Source: Hygrocybe punicea (taxonomy: Eukaryota; Basidiomycota; Agaricomycetes; Agaricales; Hygrophoraceae). From it: a stretch of 64,000 nt of DNA. Where the stretch lies: positions 434,001-498,000 of the forward strand of contig OY744466.1 in NCBI GenBank assembly GCA_963556145.1, written 5' to 3'. The position numbers and the translations under genes are program-made. The notes beneath the pieces were generated by a model that made no database searches, was not told the DNA's origin, and saw only the letters and a program-made list of their open reading frames with translations. The first letter of the stretch is position 1; the number at the start of each line of letters is the position of its first letter. Of the stretch, positions 10,131-22,830 are shown in pieces.

Positions 10131-12743
10131 AGTGTCGCTGTCCTGGCTTGAAGTTCCTGACCTAAATCGAAGACAGCGTCAGTCCGTGGCCAAAGCTAAA
10201 TAAAGTACTTCAAGTTGTAATAAGTAACTTCGACCACAACGACGACTCGGACTACAAAGATGAAGAACACACAACTTGAAGATGACGGGGAAGAAGACGA
10301 CGAGGGAGACGAGGAAGGCTGGGGGTGGTGTGCCCACAGGTATGTCGCGCTTGCCATAATCCACACACCAGGTGACTTGTTTACGTCGAATGGTGTGCGC
10401 TTGTGCCTTTGAGGGTAACGACGATGACGGACCATGTAACCTTGTTTGGCAAAAGTGATCACACTTCTCAAAGCAATCACAACCACCCGTCTCCCATCAA
10501 CCACCAAGGCATCGTGGCAAACAAATCGGCCCCAAACAAGGGAAAGGGAACATTGGGGGATGTGCACCACCCTGGCTGCCAAAAGTAAGTTTTTTAAAAA
10601 CTTGTACATCTACTAACTACTACAAAACCTACTAGCACCCCAACGACGCCCACACCAATGCCTGCCCACGCCAAAGTCAACAGCCACACATTAACGCCAT
10701 CACCAACGCACCCGTGAATGTGAACGCAAACGCCCACACCATTGTCCACGGAAACGGAGGACGTACCTCGGAAACGAAGAACGGCGATTGGTGAGGTGAC
10801 GGTGGGTGACGGAAATGGTGAGGGGTGCAGTGGAGGGTGGTGCACCCACCTCCACTGCAAAAGGTATGTGTTTTTTTGTTATATCTACTTATATCTACAA
10901 TCACTCTGTATACAGCTGCGACACGCCATCACCACTAACCCCCCTCAACCACCCAGTTGGCCAACGAGCCAACGAACGCAACAGCGGCGGCAGTGCCGTG
11001 AGCCAACGACGACGGCCCAGGTGAAGGTTCACAACCACCGAAAAAATATAGGGTGATGAAGGCAACTGCCAAGAGGAACTTAACGCACCAAGGCAAATGC
11101 TGTAGGCTAGGTGAAACGAATATTGGGGAGAAGTGAAGCTCCCTGACTTGGGGAGCAACCATCGCCCATCTCCCTTCCTGATTCAACACTTCCATTCCCC
11201 ACATCTGCGCCTTCCTCAACAACCAAATGCCTAAAGCAAAATCTACGGTAAAAGTCTCGTTTACCTTTGTGGTATATCTATTAACTATTGCCTAGTCTAC
11301 ATGATCCGCTCGATGCGTGGCATCCGCTTCCATCACTCGTCGTCATACTGCCCGATTCCAGGTTCGTGATTGGGGTATTGTGGTGAGGTATACTTACTTC
11401 GAATGCAACAGAAAGGTAACCTGGTCAGGGTACGTTGGGATAACAGAGAGTGGTGGGGGACATACGTGACATTGACAAAAATAGTAAGTTGTTCATCAGA
11501 TGGTCTATTTCAATAGCTTATCGTGCTGTAAGGGCAACCACCGAGTTGACATCTATACCGGAGAACGGGCTTTAAGGGTCGAGGTTGCGGCATCTGAGGT
11601 AAAGGATAGGTAGTTGGTTATTTGAAAATAGAGCCTAGGGCATAGTGTGGATAACCCTCAGGTTGGGATTTCCAAAACCTGCACCTGCATATTGTATATA
11701 CCGTACCCTCGTCAGGTACGGGTCAAAATCGACCTGTAAAACCATGCCTTTAGGGTACGCTGTTCCTCGAGGGTCAAACACATCAGGACTGATGTGCTTG
11801 GCTCTCCAGGTATCTTTATACCTTGCAAACACCATGCGTACATCAATTGACGTGGACGTGTGTGATCCTGAGGTGATTGAAGGTATCGCCATTGGTCGGA
11901 TCGCCATTTCCAGGGCACGTCGTTCGCCTCACGTTTCCACGCTGTCATCAGTGGTGATGGGGTGCATTGTCATGGCAGGCGCCGCAATGGGCGGGGTGGG
12001 GGCTGATATTCTTTTGGAATGATCGTCTTTAACGCTGAGTACAGCGCCGTTCCCTGAAACATTTCGCTGAGCTCAATATCTGTGACATTCACTGTACGTC
12101 GTATTTGATCCCAGCTATCAAATAGTTGCTAGTCAGCGACGTAAGTAGCATGCCATTGAGAAAACCCTCCTGCTCATCGTGAACGTAAATTCGACGCCAA
12201 ACTGCTTGGCAAGTGGACATGCATCTTGCCTCCGGTATATCCTACATAATATAATGAGTTGGACCAGGTAAAATATGAACGAGATGAAATTACTTTGTCA
12301 CCAGCAAGTAAATGAAGTGCGATTGAGTAATTTTCTATGCTCTTGTTGTTGTCCCTCAATATTAGGACATCAACAATGTCTTGGGCTGATAGTGCCCTGC
12401 CCAGTAATAGTAGTCAAACAAATTGTTTGAACATCTTGACAATGGATCAGTCAACGCAACAAATTTCTAGGAATGGCTCACATGTAGGAGTGCTTTCCAG
12501 TCAGCTTAGTTGCTACCGCCTTTATGATGGTTTCAATTTGGGAATCGAGAGACTGTTTACCATGGACCAGACAGTACGACGGCTTGGAATTCCTGTACAA
12601 GAAACGCTGAAGAAATCGAGGCCGTCATGAAAAGCTATAATGACGAGCTGACTCAAGTAGCACAACCAAGAGTTGATCATGGAACGAACTGTCAAGAATT
12701 GATTCGTCCGCTGATACTTCTTCGGTTTCATGTAACTAAGCTA
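10131..12743. other. Gene-poor stretch with decayed exon-like pieces
   Basis: No gene can be supported. An acidic stretch (LEDDGEEDDEGDEEGWGW, about 10276-10329) and two exon-end-like junctions (CTGCCAAAAGTAAG near 10575, CACTGCAAAAGGTATG near 10854) suggest an old spliced gene. Frames at 11635-12022 are open for ~100 codons but unrecognised. Confidence 0.3.
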
Positions 12744-14470
12744 GAAGCGTCAGCTTTCTGATGCTCAGCCCAAGTTGGTAAAGTGGTCTGCATGTGCAAC
12801 GTTTCGGTGTTGAATAGAACTTACATGTTTTGTCTCCAGAAGAGTAATGTCTCGACTTTCACTCAACAGTGCTTGGGATGTTGTGCCATGTCTACCTTGA
12901 CCCAGATCGTGAATTTGTGAAACGGCAGGAAATGGATTCTCGGCGAAGGAAGTGTCCGGGTAAGGACTGTACATGTCATCGTGGATGAATATTAAATGAA
13001 GCTCTCCTACAGGCTCCGAATAAGAGGCCGTAAATTCAACCCATTTGGAGATCAACCCATCAAGTTCAATGTACCGCCAGAACAATTCCATTGTGAACTC
13101 TTCTTTGAATTTCACGACTTAAAGTTGGATTCGATCGGCATTCGGATTCTCACGAGGGGGATACAAAACTTCCTTTTGGCAGAGCGGGTTCTTTGTGACC
13201 TTTAATCGGGTCAATATGCAATGAGCCTACAATCTTGGTGGCATACTGACGAAGTGTCTCAAGAACCTCCGGTCTCAACTGTTCAAATCTAGAAGTTCAT
13301 TGCCGTCATTTGCGGTACCTGGCTCAACAGCAGCAACACCGCTATGCACATTGAGTTAAAGGCTGAAAATATAAACGGTGCTATAGCATACCATCCCCAA
13401 CATCCTAACCTTTCCTGGATACAAGCGAAGAGGACTGAAGTGAGCTCGGGAAGTTGGTCATCGAGTTCCTTCTTGACACCATTGAGGCCAGAATCTACCC
13501 TTGATGATTCGACAAATCTTGTAGTACCTCAAATAGTTCCAATACGGTGTCGACGACGGCGGGCTTGTTGGCCCACAGATCGATGATGGGAAGTTTGACC
13601 CCATCCATGACTAGAGGTAGAATTCGCCCAATGTCTTCTGCTCTGTTTCTGAAGAAGGCCCTCATAATGTCTTTGTAATGATCCTCTGCAATCGAGTTCA
13701 TATGACTGTGCGCGGATTCGTTAAGAATGCTATGAGTATGTCCAGTGCTGCCCGTTCAACAGGTTAGTTAGAGGACAACTTGCGAGGACGTCACCGTGCA
13801 GGAACCATATTCGATGACACCCATACAATGTTTCTGCATCAGTTACCGACTCCTTGGCGAGATCTATGGCCCAAATGATCAGCAGAGCATAATGAATTCG
13901 AACAAAATAATCGGAACCTTGGTTAACACAGCATTATCGTTGATAAATTGGATCAACCAGCTGAGCCGTTCTTTCTGCTCTGTTAGCTGTGCAGTAAGGT
14001 CGTGGTTGTGCCGCACAACCGTAGTGTCTGTGGGACATCGCATTAGAGGCAGAAGATTGACCATGGCTTGGCTAAGTTGCTCAGCTCCCTGCATTAAAAT
14101 GTCCTCATCAACTTCGGGTGGGGAGCAAAACCATAGTGGAATCTATTGTGGGAAGATGAGTTTAAAGTTCCTTTGTTATGTAGGAAAGGCCCTTACTTCG
14201 GAATTGGAGCCATACAAAATTGCCTGAGCCGTTATTGATTATATGAGGCTTGCTTGCCCAGTGCTGTGAATGGAAATATGCATAAACAGAAATATGAAGA
14301 TGCGAAGAATTAAACCACACTCAAGTCTTTTCCGTATACTCGGTCCAAGACTTTTGTGTTAAACTCAGCCACTACAATGGGCTCCTTCAACCCCTCCCAC
14401 AAAACCAATGGATGGCCTTTCTTTTGCGGATGCACCGTCAAATCACATGTTGGCTTGATTGCTTCAAACG
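12744..14470 (-). pseudogene. Decayed multi-exon gene, unrecognised helical protein
   Basis: Minus-strand fragments in consistent order look coding: a piece near 14470-14320 with HPLVLWEGLKEPIVVAEFN; 14094-13879 with MVNLLPLMRC, VVRHNHDLTAQLTEQKERL and IQFINDNAVLTKVP; 13701-13495 with FFRNRAEDIGRILPLVMDG and VVDTVLELFEVLQDL; and 13115-12765 with LFWRYIELDGLISKWVEF. Stops and frame changes separate them, some perhaps introns. Leucine-rich amphipathic helices suggest a helical-repeat scaffold, but I do not recognise the family. Part of it is duplicated at 9930-10130. Confidence 0.4.
13820..14030. repeat. Duplicated ~200-bp gene fragment, copy 2
   Basis: Partner of 9930-10130. It lies in the coding-like part of the decayed helical gene, so this is probably the source and the other copy the derivative. 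Confidence 0.75.
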
Positions 14471-14672
14471 TCGTTGAACTGAAAGTTCCAGACTGAGATG
14501 GGTTGTGGTGTGGGTTGTGATGTCGATTTCTTGATGTGCAAGTGACCGAGTTGTCATTATGGTACGAATGTATTCACTTATTTCATGCTTGGTATCTGCT
14601 CCTCATTGCTAGGCAGGTAGCAAAATTTTTGAGTACATTCACCAGAAATCTAATAGAGCGAATCAAAATATC

Positions 14673-17600
14673 CTACCCATACATGTCATCTATGGCCGGA
14701 ACCATCTCATCATCACTGAATTCTTCACGCTCCCTGTCAGTGTGCCCATCACTCAAATCATCAGCATCTTCCCAATCATCTTGTTCCCATTGTTCGGTAT
14801 CAGATCCTTCTTCATTGAATGCCTGGTTGTCGTCTGCAGCTGAATCTACATTTTCAAAGGCAACTGGCGTCACTTCCAATTCCATACCACATGCTGTGGA
14901 CTGATTGGAGGACGCGACCCTGCTTGCAGCTTGACCATTTGTATAGGTATGCCTGACAGCGAGACCCCAGTGATAGCGCATAGTCATATCGCGGTCCGCA
15001 AATCTGCAGGAGAGGAAACAATTGAGTACCTGAGAGTATAGTATCAAATCATTATTGGACCTATCAATGTAGTAGTAAAGCCAGTCGTTTGAATCAGCTG
15101 AACAGCGTGATAGGCCAACCCCATCAAGATGCAGTCTTCCTTTTGCAAACCTGGGCATAACGTGACATCCCCGCAATACATCCCTTGGATCTACAAATCC
15201 AAACGCACCATTGCTTGCCATCGGGGGAAATCGAACACAATCCAAATGACGGTCTTCCCAAACAACGGAATGGCTTCTGACATATTGGAACCATCACACC
15301 CATAAGAACTCCAGCTTTCTTGGCGAATAGTCCAGCATCCCAGTTCCGGTGTAAATAATGTGGGTATGGAAAATTCCCAGAACACGTGCATATAAAAATC
15401 GATGGTTTGCATTCCCCTCAAGATCTTCAGGATTCGCAAGGAGCATTATGTTACAGTGAGAAGTGTTGGGATTGACCACATCCTGTGATTGTCGGACATC
15501 ATAGGTCATGTAATTGAATTGAGCAAGATGATGGCGGTATATGCGATCATTTTTGAACAGCACCGAGTCGCAGGCAGTTTGGATAGTCTCATGTTGTTCC
15601 GTGAACAATGGGTCTGCTAACCCATAGTTGAAAGGCCGGGATGGAATGCCATCGGCCATGGAAGCTTCTTCGGACAAGACAGCTTTGATTCGAGGAAGTA
15701 AATGATCTTTGAGTTTCGGAATGAAGTCCTGGCAATGAAGAAGCACAACTTAGTTTGTCTCGGTCACGAGCACAAGCCAATACCTTGACCGCAGGATCAC
15801 CTGCATGTTTCTGCAAGAAAAGTGGGATATTCTCAGGAAAATTTTGAGATTTCCCAATATTGTGATGGACGTCAGGTTTATTGGAGACGTCCTCTTGCAT
15901 AGTCTTCCCCGCCTTTCGGTATTGTTCGCGGATACGACGGATACAATTCTGCTGCCGCTCAATGCATGTCATTTGCTGAATAAACCGTTTGTGACTTGTG
16001 TGGGTATACCATGCTTTTGGTGAGCGGTGTTCCAATTCACCCTACGAAGCAATTCAGAATAAATCATTTTCGGTGTGGATTTGAAGATACTTACCGGCTC
16101 TGTTGAGTAGGAGTCTGTGGTGCCATATCTTCTAATTGTAGCAGTGTAATCACCCAGGGCATGAGCCTTGTATGTATTGAGATTGAAATGCTTAAGACAT
16201 CGAGCATTAGTCCTCGGATCGACAGTGTCAGAACCGGAGCGACGGCCTTCGGTATTATTTTTCTTTGCTGCCTCTTTAGCTTGCCGGCGAACGCGTGCGT
16301 TGAGCTCCCGTTCAAGCTCCCAAGTCATGAAGGCAGAACATGTCGTGTCGTTGAATTCGCAAAGTTTCTCACCCAAAGAAATTGTGACGGCATCCATGAC
16401 GTCGAGAGTCAAGTCATTGTGCATCCGTAATTTGGCCAAGCTGTGCCAATGTGCTACCACAAACAAGAGATCCAAGATCTGTTGATTGTGCGGTTCTGGA
16501 AGCAGTCCTTCAAAGACAGGAATAGCGCACTGATTGATGTACACTGAATGTTGTAACCTGAGAAGAAGGCTTTATCATACCTGTAAGAGATTCTCGTAAT
16601 CCCGGGCAGCCATGTTTTTCAGTTCAGAACAATTAACCAGGAATTGTCGGATCGCATCCCTTCCAAAAGAAGGGAGTTGCCGATAGCTTCCTCCATAATT
16701 AGGATTGGTGACAGTGATACATCCATAAATGTCTTACCGACGATCTAATTCTGCAACCAAATTTGATCCCTGGTGCGATTCCAGAATCCGAAGGAGATGG
16801 ATGAAGAGGCTTTTCCAAACTCCCAGCTCCATTTCATGTAATAAATCAACTACCAGCATCGAGTACCAACCGAAGCCGAAGCATCCCAGTCTACAAGAAA
16901 AGGCGTTCTAGATCACAAGATTTAGTTGTAAGGGGCTAAGCGTAATATTATTGTGGCAACAGACATACTAGGTTTGGAACCAAAGATGTCTCTTTCAGGA
17001 AATTCTCCACAGCAGTACTATTCACTTGTTGGTGCCTTTCATATATTAGCTTCCGAGCAGCGAAAACCGAGTTCTGTCGACCACGATCATCGACGTGAGC
17101 CAATGTCGCCCGACGTTGTATATCCGTAGCTGTCCCCAGGTTATGAAAGTGTGACATCGGGGTGAGACACCATGGACAAGGGCAAAGGGCAGGCATTTTA
17201 CGAATACTAGCGAGGAGGATTCTGTGTAAAGATTGCTGCATTAGTTCATTCCAATTGTTCGTGGTTGTGAATAGATGACCTACTTCTCAGGATAATCTGC
17301 AGAATAGGTGAATATTCGTGGGTAGAACCGTCTTGTAATCCCGTCACAGCATGTAATCACGATGCCGTGCACCCAAGCTTCCAGAAACTTGTCATCAAGT
17401 AGAACCATCCATTGGGCGTGCATGAGCTCCCGAGCGCAGTGCGCCATGAATTGATCACTGGGTTCTTTCCCCCCTGCGGTCTGCTTGGTGGCAAAATCCT
17501 TGAAGGCCCCAGGAAGCTGTTGCATAGATGATCAGCGATGATCCGGCAATCAGCAAAAATACAGCACCCACCAAATGAAAATATGCAATGTGGTGACAGA

Positions 17601-18921
17601 GGTGGCATGAGGGTTTACACCGGTAATATTTGGATTCATTTCTGAAAAACATGTAAAGGGGCCAAACCTTCGCATCACCAAAAGATGTCAGGTGCGTAAC
17701 ATCAGACCAGAACATCAGTGCAGCAACCACACATGGAAGTGAGCAACCTGGTTCTGCAGGAGAGTCTTGTAGTTCACGATGGGCATTGACGAATGCAGGA
17801 GATGTGTACAGTTCGCCCTGAACACACACAGGGTGAGGAACTTCGTCCAGCTGCCAATTCAGCTCGAATGGTTCATAATGAAAATGTCGATGATTTCCTG
17901 TTGAAACCGAAAGCTTTTCCCGAATGACCAAAACCAGACTGCGGTGATAGAAGTCGTCAATCGCATAACTTCAAGGACCGGCATCAGAATCTGAGGAGAC
18001 GCCACAACGAAGCTGATAGGGTACTTCAATTGTCACAGGCATATGTTTCCATCTGGCATCCTCGTCCAACCATTCTTCATCTTCACCGCTTGCTAGAATA
18101 TTGTTGATCTCACTCCATTGGGTATCTCGAATGGCAGTGGGCTCGAAGCCACAATCTCCAACAATGTCTAAAAGCTCATTAAAGCTAGACTGAGATTTCT
18201 GGACACTGCCATTCCAATACCACTCACCCAGGCAGAATGAGCTGTGGTTCGGATATGGATAAAATGTTTGCGGAGCGGATGTGGAAGGGGATTGAGATGG
18301 GATATCTGATAACTCGTTGTACTCCTCTGGATTGTGCGAAGGCAATTCTGCAGTATGGTACAGCCGTGATAGCCCAAATATGTTGTGTACTGTCTTGAAC
18401 ACTTGGCGCAGACGAGAACTTATAGCCATTCTATTGTTTGCCATTGACTGTGAAGAAGTAGAGGCGATAGAATGAATGAGGGATGGCGGTGGTAAAAGTG
18501 GTGGCGATTGCGGCAAAGGATCTCTGAATCGTAGAGGGAGTCGACGATTGAGTCTGCGGGTCCATGGTGCACATTCCATCATAGACATATGGGAGTCATC
18601 GGCTTGGTTTTCATTTGTTGAATCGTGTGGAATAACAATCTATGAACAATATTTAATGAGCGGTTATCTTTCATCCTCAAAATGACGAACCTCCATTGCA
18701 ACCACTGGGTCTGCTGCCTGGGGTGCCAAACCCGCCAGAGGCACCTCATCAGTCTCCAAAGATGATGAAAGAAGTTGATGCCTCTTGGGACCTTTCCAGA
18801 GCTGTTTTGCCTTGTCCAGAGCACTGGAAAGCCGCTTTTTTGAAGATTGGCAGGTGTGCTTGTGGTTGGTGAAAGCACTGAGCTGCTGGAAAGAACGGCC
18901 ACAAACACAAACTGACTCCAT
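14673..18921 (-). CDS. Plavaka-family transposase, N-terminal C2H2 finger, nearly complete
   Basis: DNA transposase of the Plavaka group (CACTA-like elements of mushroom-forming fungi). ATG at 18921 is chosen because it opens directly into a C2H2-type finger (CVCGRSF, then HKHTC). Later exons follow the family order: linker with FGLSRLYH (about 18588-17971); CVVAALMFWSDVTHLTSFGD (about 17700); ARELMHAQWMVLLDDKFLEA and GIVITCCDGITRRFYPRI (about 17525-17280); CPCPWCLTPMSHFHNLG (about 17200-17150); SMLVVDLLHEMELGVWKSL (about 16860-16800); IPVFEGLLPEPHN and DYTATIRRYGTTDSYSTEPG (about 16540-16090); DFIPKLKDHLLPRIKAVL (about 15725); DPRDVLRGCHVMP and MRYHWGLAVRHTY (about 15190-14950); and an acidic tail. 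I followed the frame through most ~50-nt introns and saw no clear inactivating stop, but did not prove every junction. Element ends were not identified. Confidence 0.85.
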
Positions 18922-18959
18922 ATTCACTAGCCTGGGGGTAGCAGATTCTAGCAAACTTC

Positions 18960-19520
18960 AGCAGTATTAAGTACTAACATTTGAGTCATGTCTATGACTC
19001 GAGTCACATCTGACTCGAGTCACATCTATGACTCCGAGAAGTGAGTCCAGCGCACGCGATTCGAACAGCATAAGTTATAATCACTTGGTGTTATAATCAC
19101 TTGGTAAAGGTTAAAAACTTGGAAACTCGAAATTCTACGCTGTGCATGATTAAATTGATAAGAGCAGCCCCATTTTCGCCACTGGCGCTCAAGCAGGATA
19201 TAAGGCTTCGAACCTCTCCCATTTCCCCCCATTCCACTTAATAACGTTGGACGGTCACCAGAACCAATGCGAAGATGAGTGAAAGCGGATGCGAAAGCGC
19301 CGTAGAAGTGATGCGATGGAGGGCGATACTGTTGGCGACCATGTCAGCTTGGGGATGACATTACCACTTGCAAGTATCAACATCAACTTGAATGTAATAG
19401 CCTTGTCTCTGCGACTTTCATGCTAAGGTGCTGCAAGGGTTGCGGAGGAAATTGGTGCTGGACGTGGCAGCAATCCGACATGATTCGAGTCAACGACTCG
19501 GAGCGCTACGTGGGCTAATG
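18960..19520. repeat. Clustered ACTCGAGT-type palindromes
   Basis: Just upstream of the Plavaka start, ATGACTCGAGTCAC, CTGACTCGAGTCAC and CTATGACTCCGAG occur within ~60 bp (about 18986-19040). GATTCGAGTCAACGACTCGG recurs near 19484. They may be terminal or subterminal sites of the Plavaka element or of a small separate element; I could not pair them into clean terminal repeats. Confidence 0.4.
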
Positions 19521-20328
19521 ATGCTCTCAGGCTCATCGCGTCGTACATGGTAACTCAAACCCACTGAGTATTTTTTGACGTCCTACAATCATGATGATAT
19601 TTAAGATCTGAGCTGTGGATATTTTTCCAGCGGCACACCTTTGCATCGAGACCATCCTTTCTTCATTCAAGAAAGAGTAATAGAAACAGAACTTGCATGG
19701 TTTTATTGCGGGCTGGTCAATTACATAAATCGTCGGCCGAACAAAGTTCGGCATTTGCCGCAAGAAGCAAAACTAGCAGGAGGAACATCACACTCGATAA
19801 GGTACCGGCTGGGCCTGGGCTCGATGTCATGATGGTGACCTAGTATGTTGATCACGCATATGCTGGTTTCTTCATGTGGGAAGGCTTATTTTAAATAAAG
19901 TAACGACTTTTATTTCAAAAAACCTTACCATTGATCGATTGATCGATCGACCATGAGTTGTCATCTTTCTCCAAGTCCGATAGGTGTGCGGTGCTTATTT
20001 GTTAAGCCTCCCTTGGAAAGTGTACCTTCAGGTTGGGGACTGGGGACTGACAGGGAGAGTTAGTTAAATCTTCTTTCACATATTTAATTGACGCACAATT
20101 TCCAATAATCGAAGTATATTAGCTATCCCCCACAAAGATGTGCTATCTCCTTGGTATTTCGTTATCCGGAGCATTCGTCCTAACATTCCGATAACGCTCA
20201 GTGTCAGGGTAAACCCCACATCCCACAGGTTTATCCGGTGGCCTTAACAGATCACCCACCCCCAACCTTATTAGCCTGATTCGCATTTGCAAAATTCGGT
20301 GACATACTTGAAGCATATCTCCCCAACT
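19521..20328. other. Intergenic, no supported gene
   Basis: Contains a short ATCGATTGATCGATCGACC repeat near 19934. No gene, RNA or mobile-element end recognised. Confidence 0.3.
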
Positions 20329-22095
20329 ATGACAACCGAAAACCGCTCAACCTTCCGCACGATCACCACCGTTATTCAAATGATACGGGAAAATATTGAG
20401 TTTTCAACTGAGAGTCCCACCATTCTACAACTGACAGAGGAGGCTCAGCCCCGCGAAATCCGAGCAGTGTTGCGACCACTAAACGCCTTGGCCACACTCT
20501 TGGTTAGAAATCACGAAGTTGTGGCGATCACGAAGGATGACATGAACCAGGATACGTCTGGGGTCGTAAAGCTTTTCGCAACAGTCAACCCCTGACGGGC
20601 GGCGCTGGACACTGATCCCGATGATAAAGATGCGATCACATTCAAAAATGAACATAAAGGTCCTGCTATAATTCACCCACCTGAAAGCCATGTCGACCCG
20701 CGCGATCCAATTCCATATCTGAAAGAGACATGGTAAGAGACCAGCAGTTATTTCAATACCTCACTCCCTACATGCTTTGCATTAGGATATCCCAATCTTT
20801 TCAATCTCACACAGCTGTGGTGGTTAGCCTTGTCAATGCAGCGGGAAAGGAGGGTGATGCACTCGGCATCTTCGCATATACCGCTGCGATGTCCGAGCCT
20901 AAGATGATACAGAACTTTTTGCACAAGGATTATGCCAAATCGTTCTACGATTGCCTCCTCGATATTTCACCATCCCGGGCAATGGATGAGAAATGCCCCT
21001 TTCCGGTTCAGTCACCCATTTCCACCCCATTGGGTAAGCGCGATGCCGCCTTCCTCGAATGGCATTTGCAGCCCATCAACGATACCTTTCTTCGCTTGTC
21101 TGATCTTGAGACTCCTAACCTGAGAAAGATGGCGGCAGATTACAAGAGCGCTCACACCTTCCCACCATTTATACCCAGGACACATGCGAAGAAGTCCACC
21201 GATTGTTGAAACATCTCCTCGTTTCCTACGAAGCTGCTCTCCAGGCACTGAAAGCCTTCAGAGGTCTTGATAAGCCATCGTTGGATAACAAGACCGAGGA
21301 ATTTGAACTCGCCGTCTATGGCCTCACCACATGTGGTCTGGCTCTTCGTACGTTGGTTTATAGCTCCTTTATTCAAGAGCACCTGGTCAGAATCAACCCG
21401 AAAGACCCTCTTATAAGAAAAGAAAAGAAGAAAAAAGGAACCGGAACTCCTCTTACACCGAAAGGAATGGGGCAAAAAGGAAAACAAGTAGATGTGAAAA
21501 AAGAAGGGAAGGGAAAAGGGAAAAGGGAAAAGGGAAAGGGAAAGGGAAAGGGAAAGGGAAAGGGAGAGGAAAGAAAAGGGTGGTGGAGGGGGTGGAGGAG
21601 GAGGAGGAGGAGGAGGAGGAGGAGGAGGAGGAGGAGGAGGAGGAGGAGGAAGAGTTGGACACCGACCTCGTCGGAACCCAACCTCATACTTTCATCTCCG
21701 GAGAAGGGTGTCTTTCTGTGCCAGATGCTTATGTAGGCTGGCTTCGTCTGCTCGTCATTCAGTTCGAGGTGGCGGACATTCTAATTGGGAATGATGCTCT
21801 TTTCGGCAGTCAGCTCTCCATCAATGTCATTGCAATGCAACATGCAGGTACCGAAATACGGCCTTGGCACGACGTCGTCAGAGAAATAATGGACGAAGAA
21901 GGCGAGAAACTCACCAAGGACCCAGGAAAAGCGAGAATCGAAGGTAAGAGCCTTGCCGACGAAGCTATAGCTGCTTTGAATGATATCATGCCGAAATGTC
22001 TTGTTTTTCCGAGAACACTTCACTGTGAGGCCATTTTGGCCTGTTTGATTCTTTTACATTTTTGTCTTAATGATGGGGCTCTTAGGGTAAGTTAG
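20329..22095 (+). pseudogene. Fungal deaminase-like protein gene (OTT_1508-like), disrupted
   Basis: Exon 1 opens MTTENRSTFRTI and runs to a donor after 20728; a single in-frame TGA (20593-20595, in CCC TGA CGG) interrupts it, best read as a former CGA Arg codon. Exon 2 starts near 20789 (WISQSFQSHTAVVVSLVNAA) and carries DALGIFAYTAAMSEPKMIQN. Near 21165-21185 the frame must shift to continue as DTCEEVHRLLKHLLVSYEA. GGGAAA and GGA microsatellites (21487-21652) then shift it again. The last part has TLHCEAILACL, the H-x-E type motif of zinc-dependent deaminases; the expected downstream C-x-x-C pair was not found, although the frame may continue after a donor at 22090. Family assignment is tentative; loss of function looks likely. 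Confidence 0.5.
21487..21652. repeat. Compound GGGAAA / GGA microsatellite inside the deaminase-like gene
   Basis: Tandem GGGAAA units (about 21506-21570) are followed by GGTGGA and then ~18 GGA units (21594-21652). Depending on frame it encodes Lys-Gly, poly-Arg or poly-Glu; the flanking coding segments lie in different frames on its two sides. Confidence 0.9.
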
Positions 22096-22555
22096 TTCTA
22101 ATTTCAGCTATGCAAGGGTCTAACCTATCCAAAATAGCATACAGCGATGCCGATGTTGTCACCAAAACTGATCTGTAAGGCCCATGTTGCTACTTCGTAC
22201 ACAAGTTCCATGTCTGATTTGCATGTCTTTGATAAAATACCAACTGCTGAGTGGATTGAGCACATATTCAGACCAAAAGCAAGGCCGATGCCGATGCCGA
22301 TGTACCAATAACCAGTTTGGTGCAATGACTATGACAATTTTTCTGTGGCTTCCCAACGTTGTTGTTCCATACGTAGGTTTGGTTTTTATATTGATGAAAA
22401 GGCTATTCAGAGTAGTACGCAGACACCAATGCCGATGCTGATTTCGATGCTGATGTTGATGTTTATGCTGTTGCTGAGACACCACGCAATTTGGATGTTG
22501 ATCCAATTGTCAGCCAATGGATATTATTTACACAAGTAACCAATCCAACAAGTAA
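22096..22555. other. Downstream of the deaminase-like gene, GATGCC repeats
   Basis: Short GCCGATGCCGATG runs occur near 22270-22305 and 22430-22465. An open 57-codon stretch after a possible acceptor at 22138 could be a last exon of the deaminase-like gene, but it contains no recognisable motif. Confidence 0.3.
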
Positions 22556-22830
22556 CCAGTACCCATCAAAGCTTCGGCCCAATGGTCTGAGATGGGTAAC
22601 ACAGGTAACAATACCCCAGCAGAACATCGGCCCAACTGACTGAGATGGGTAACAATACCCCCAGAGAACATTGGCCCCCACAACACTTCGGCCCAACGGT
22701 CTAACACAGGTAACAATACTCCCACAGAACAGTCAGCCCATTGGTCTGAGATGGGTAACAATACCCCCGAACAACTTCGGCCCAACGGTCTCACCCGGAT
22801 AACAATATTCTGGCTCAAACCTCAGCCCAC
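22556..22830. repeat. Degenerate tandem repeat with GGTAACAATACCCCC core
   Basis: A unit of the form CGGCCCAACGGTCTGAGATG + GGTAACAATACCCCC + AGAAC recurs five to six times with variable length. It resembles minisatellite expansion. No coding role seen. Confidence 0.75.

Noticed and set aside
21373..21687. Poly-Leu / poly-Ser ORFs on minus strand
   Set aside because: Translation of the GGA microsatellite complement; not a gene.
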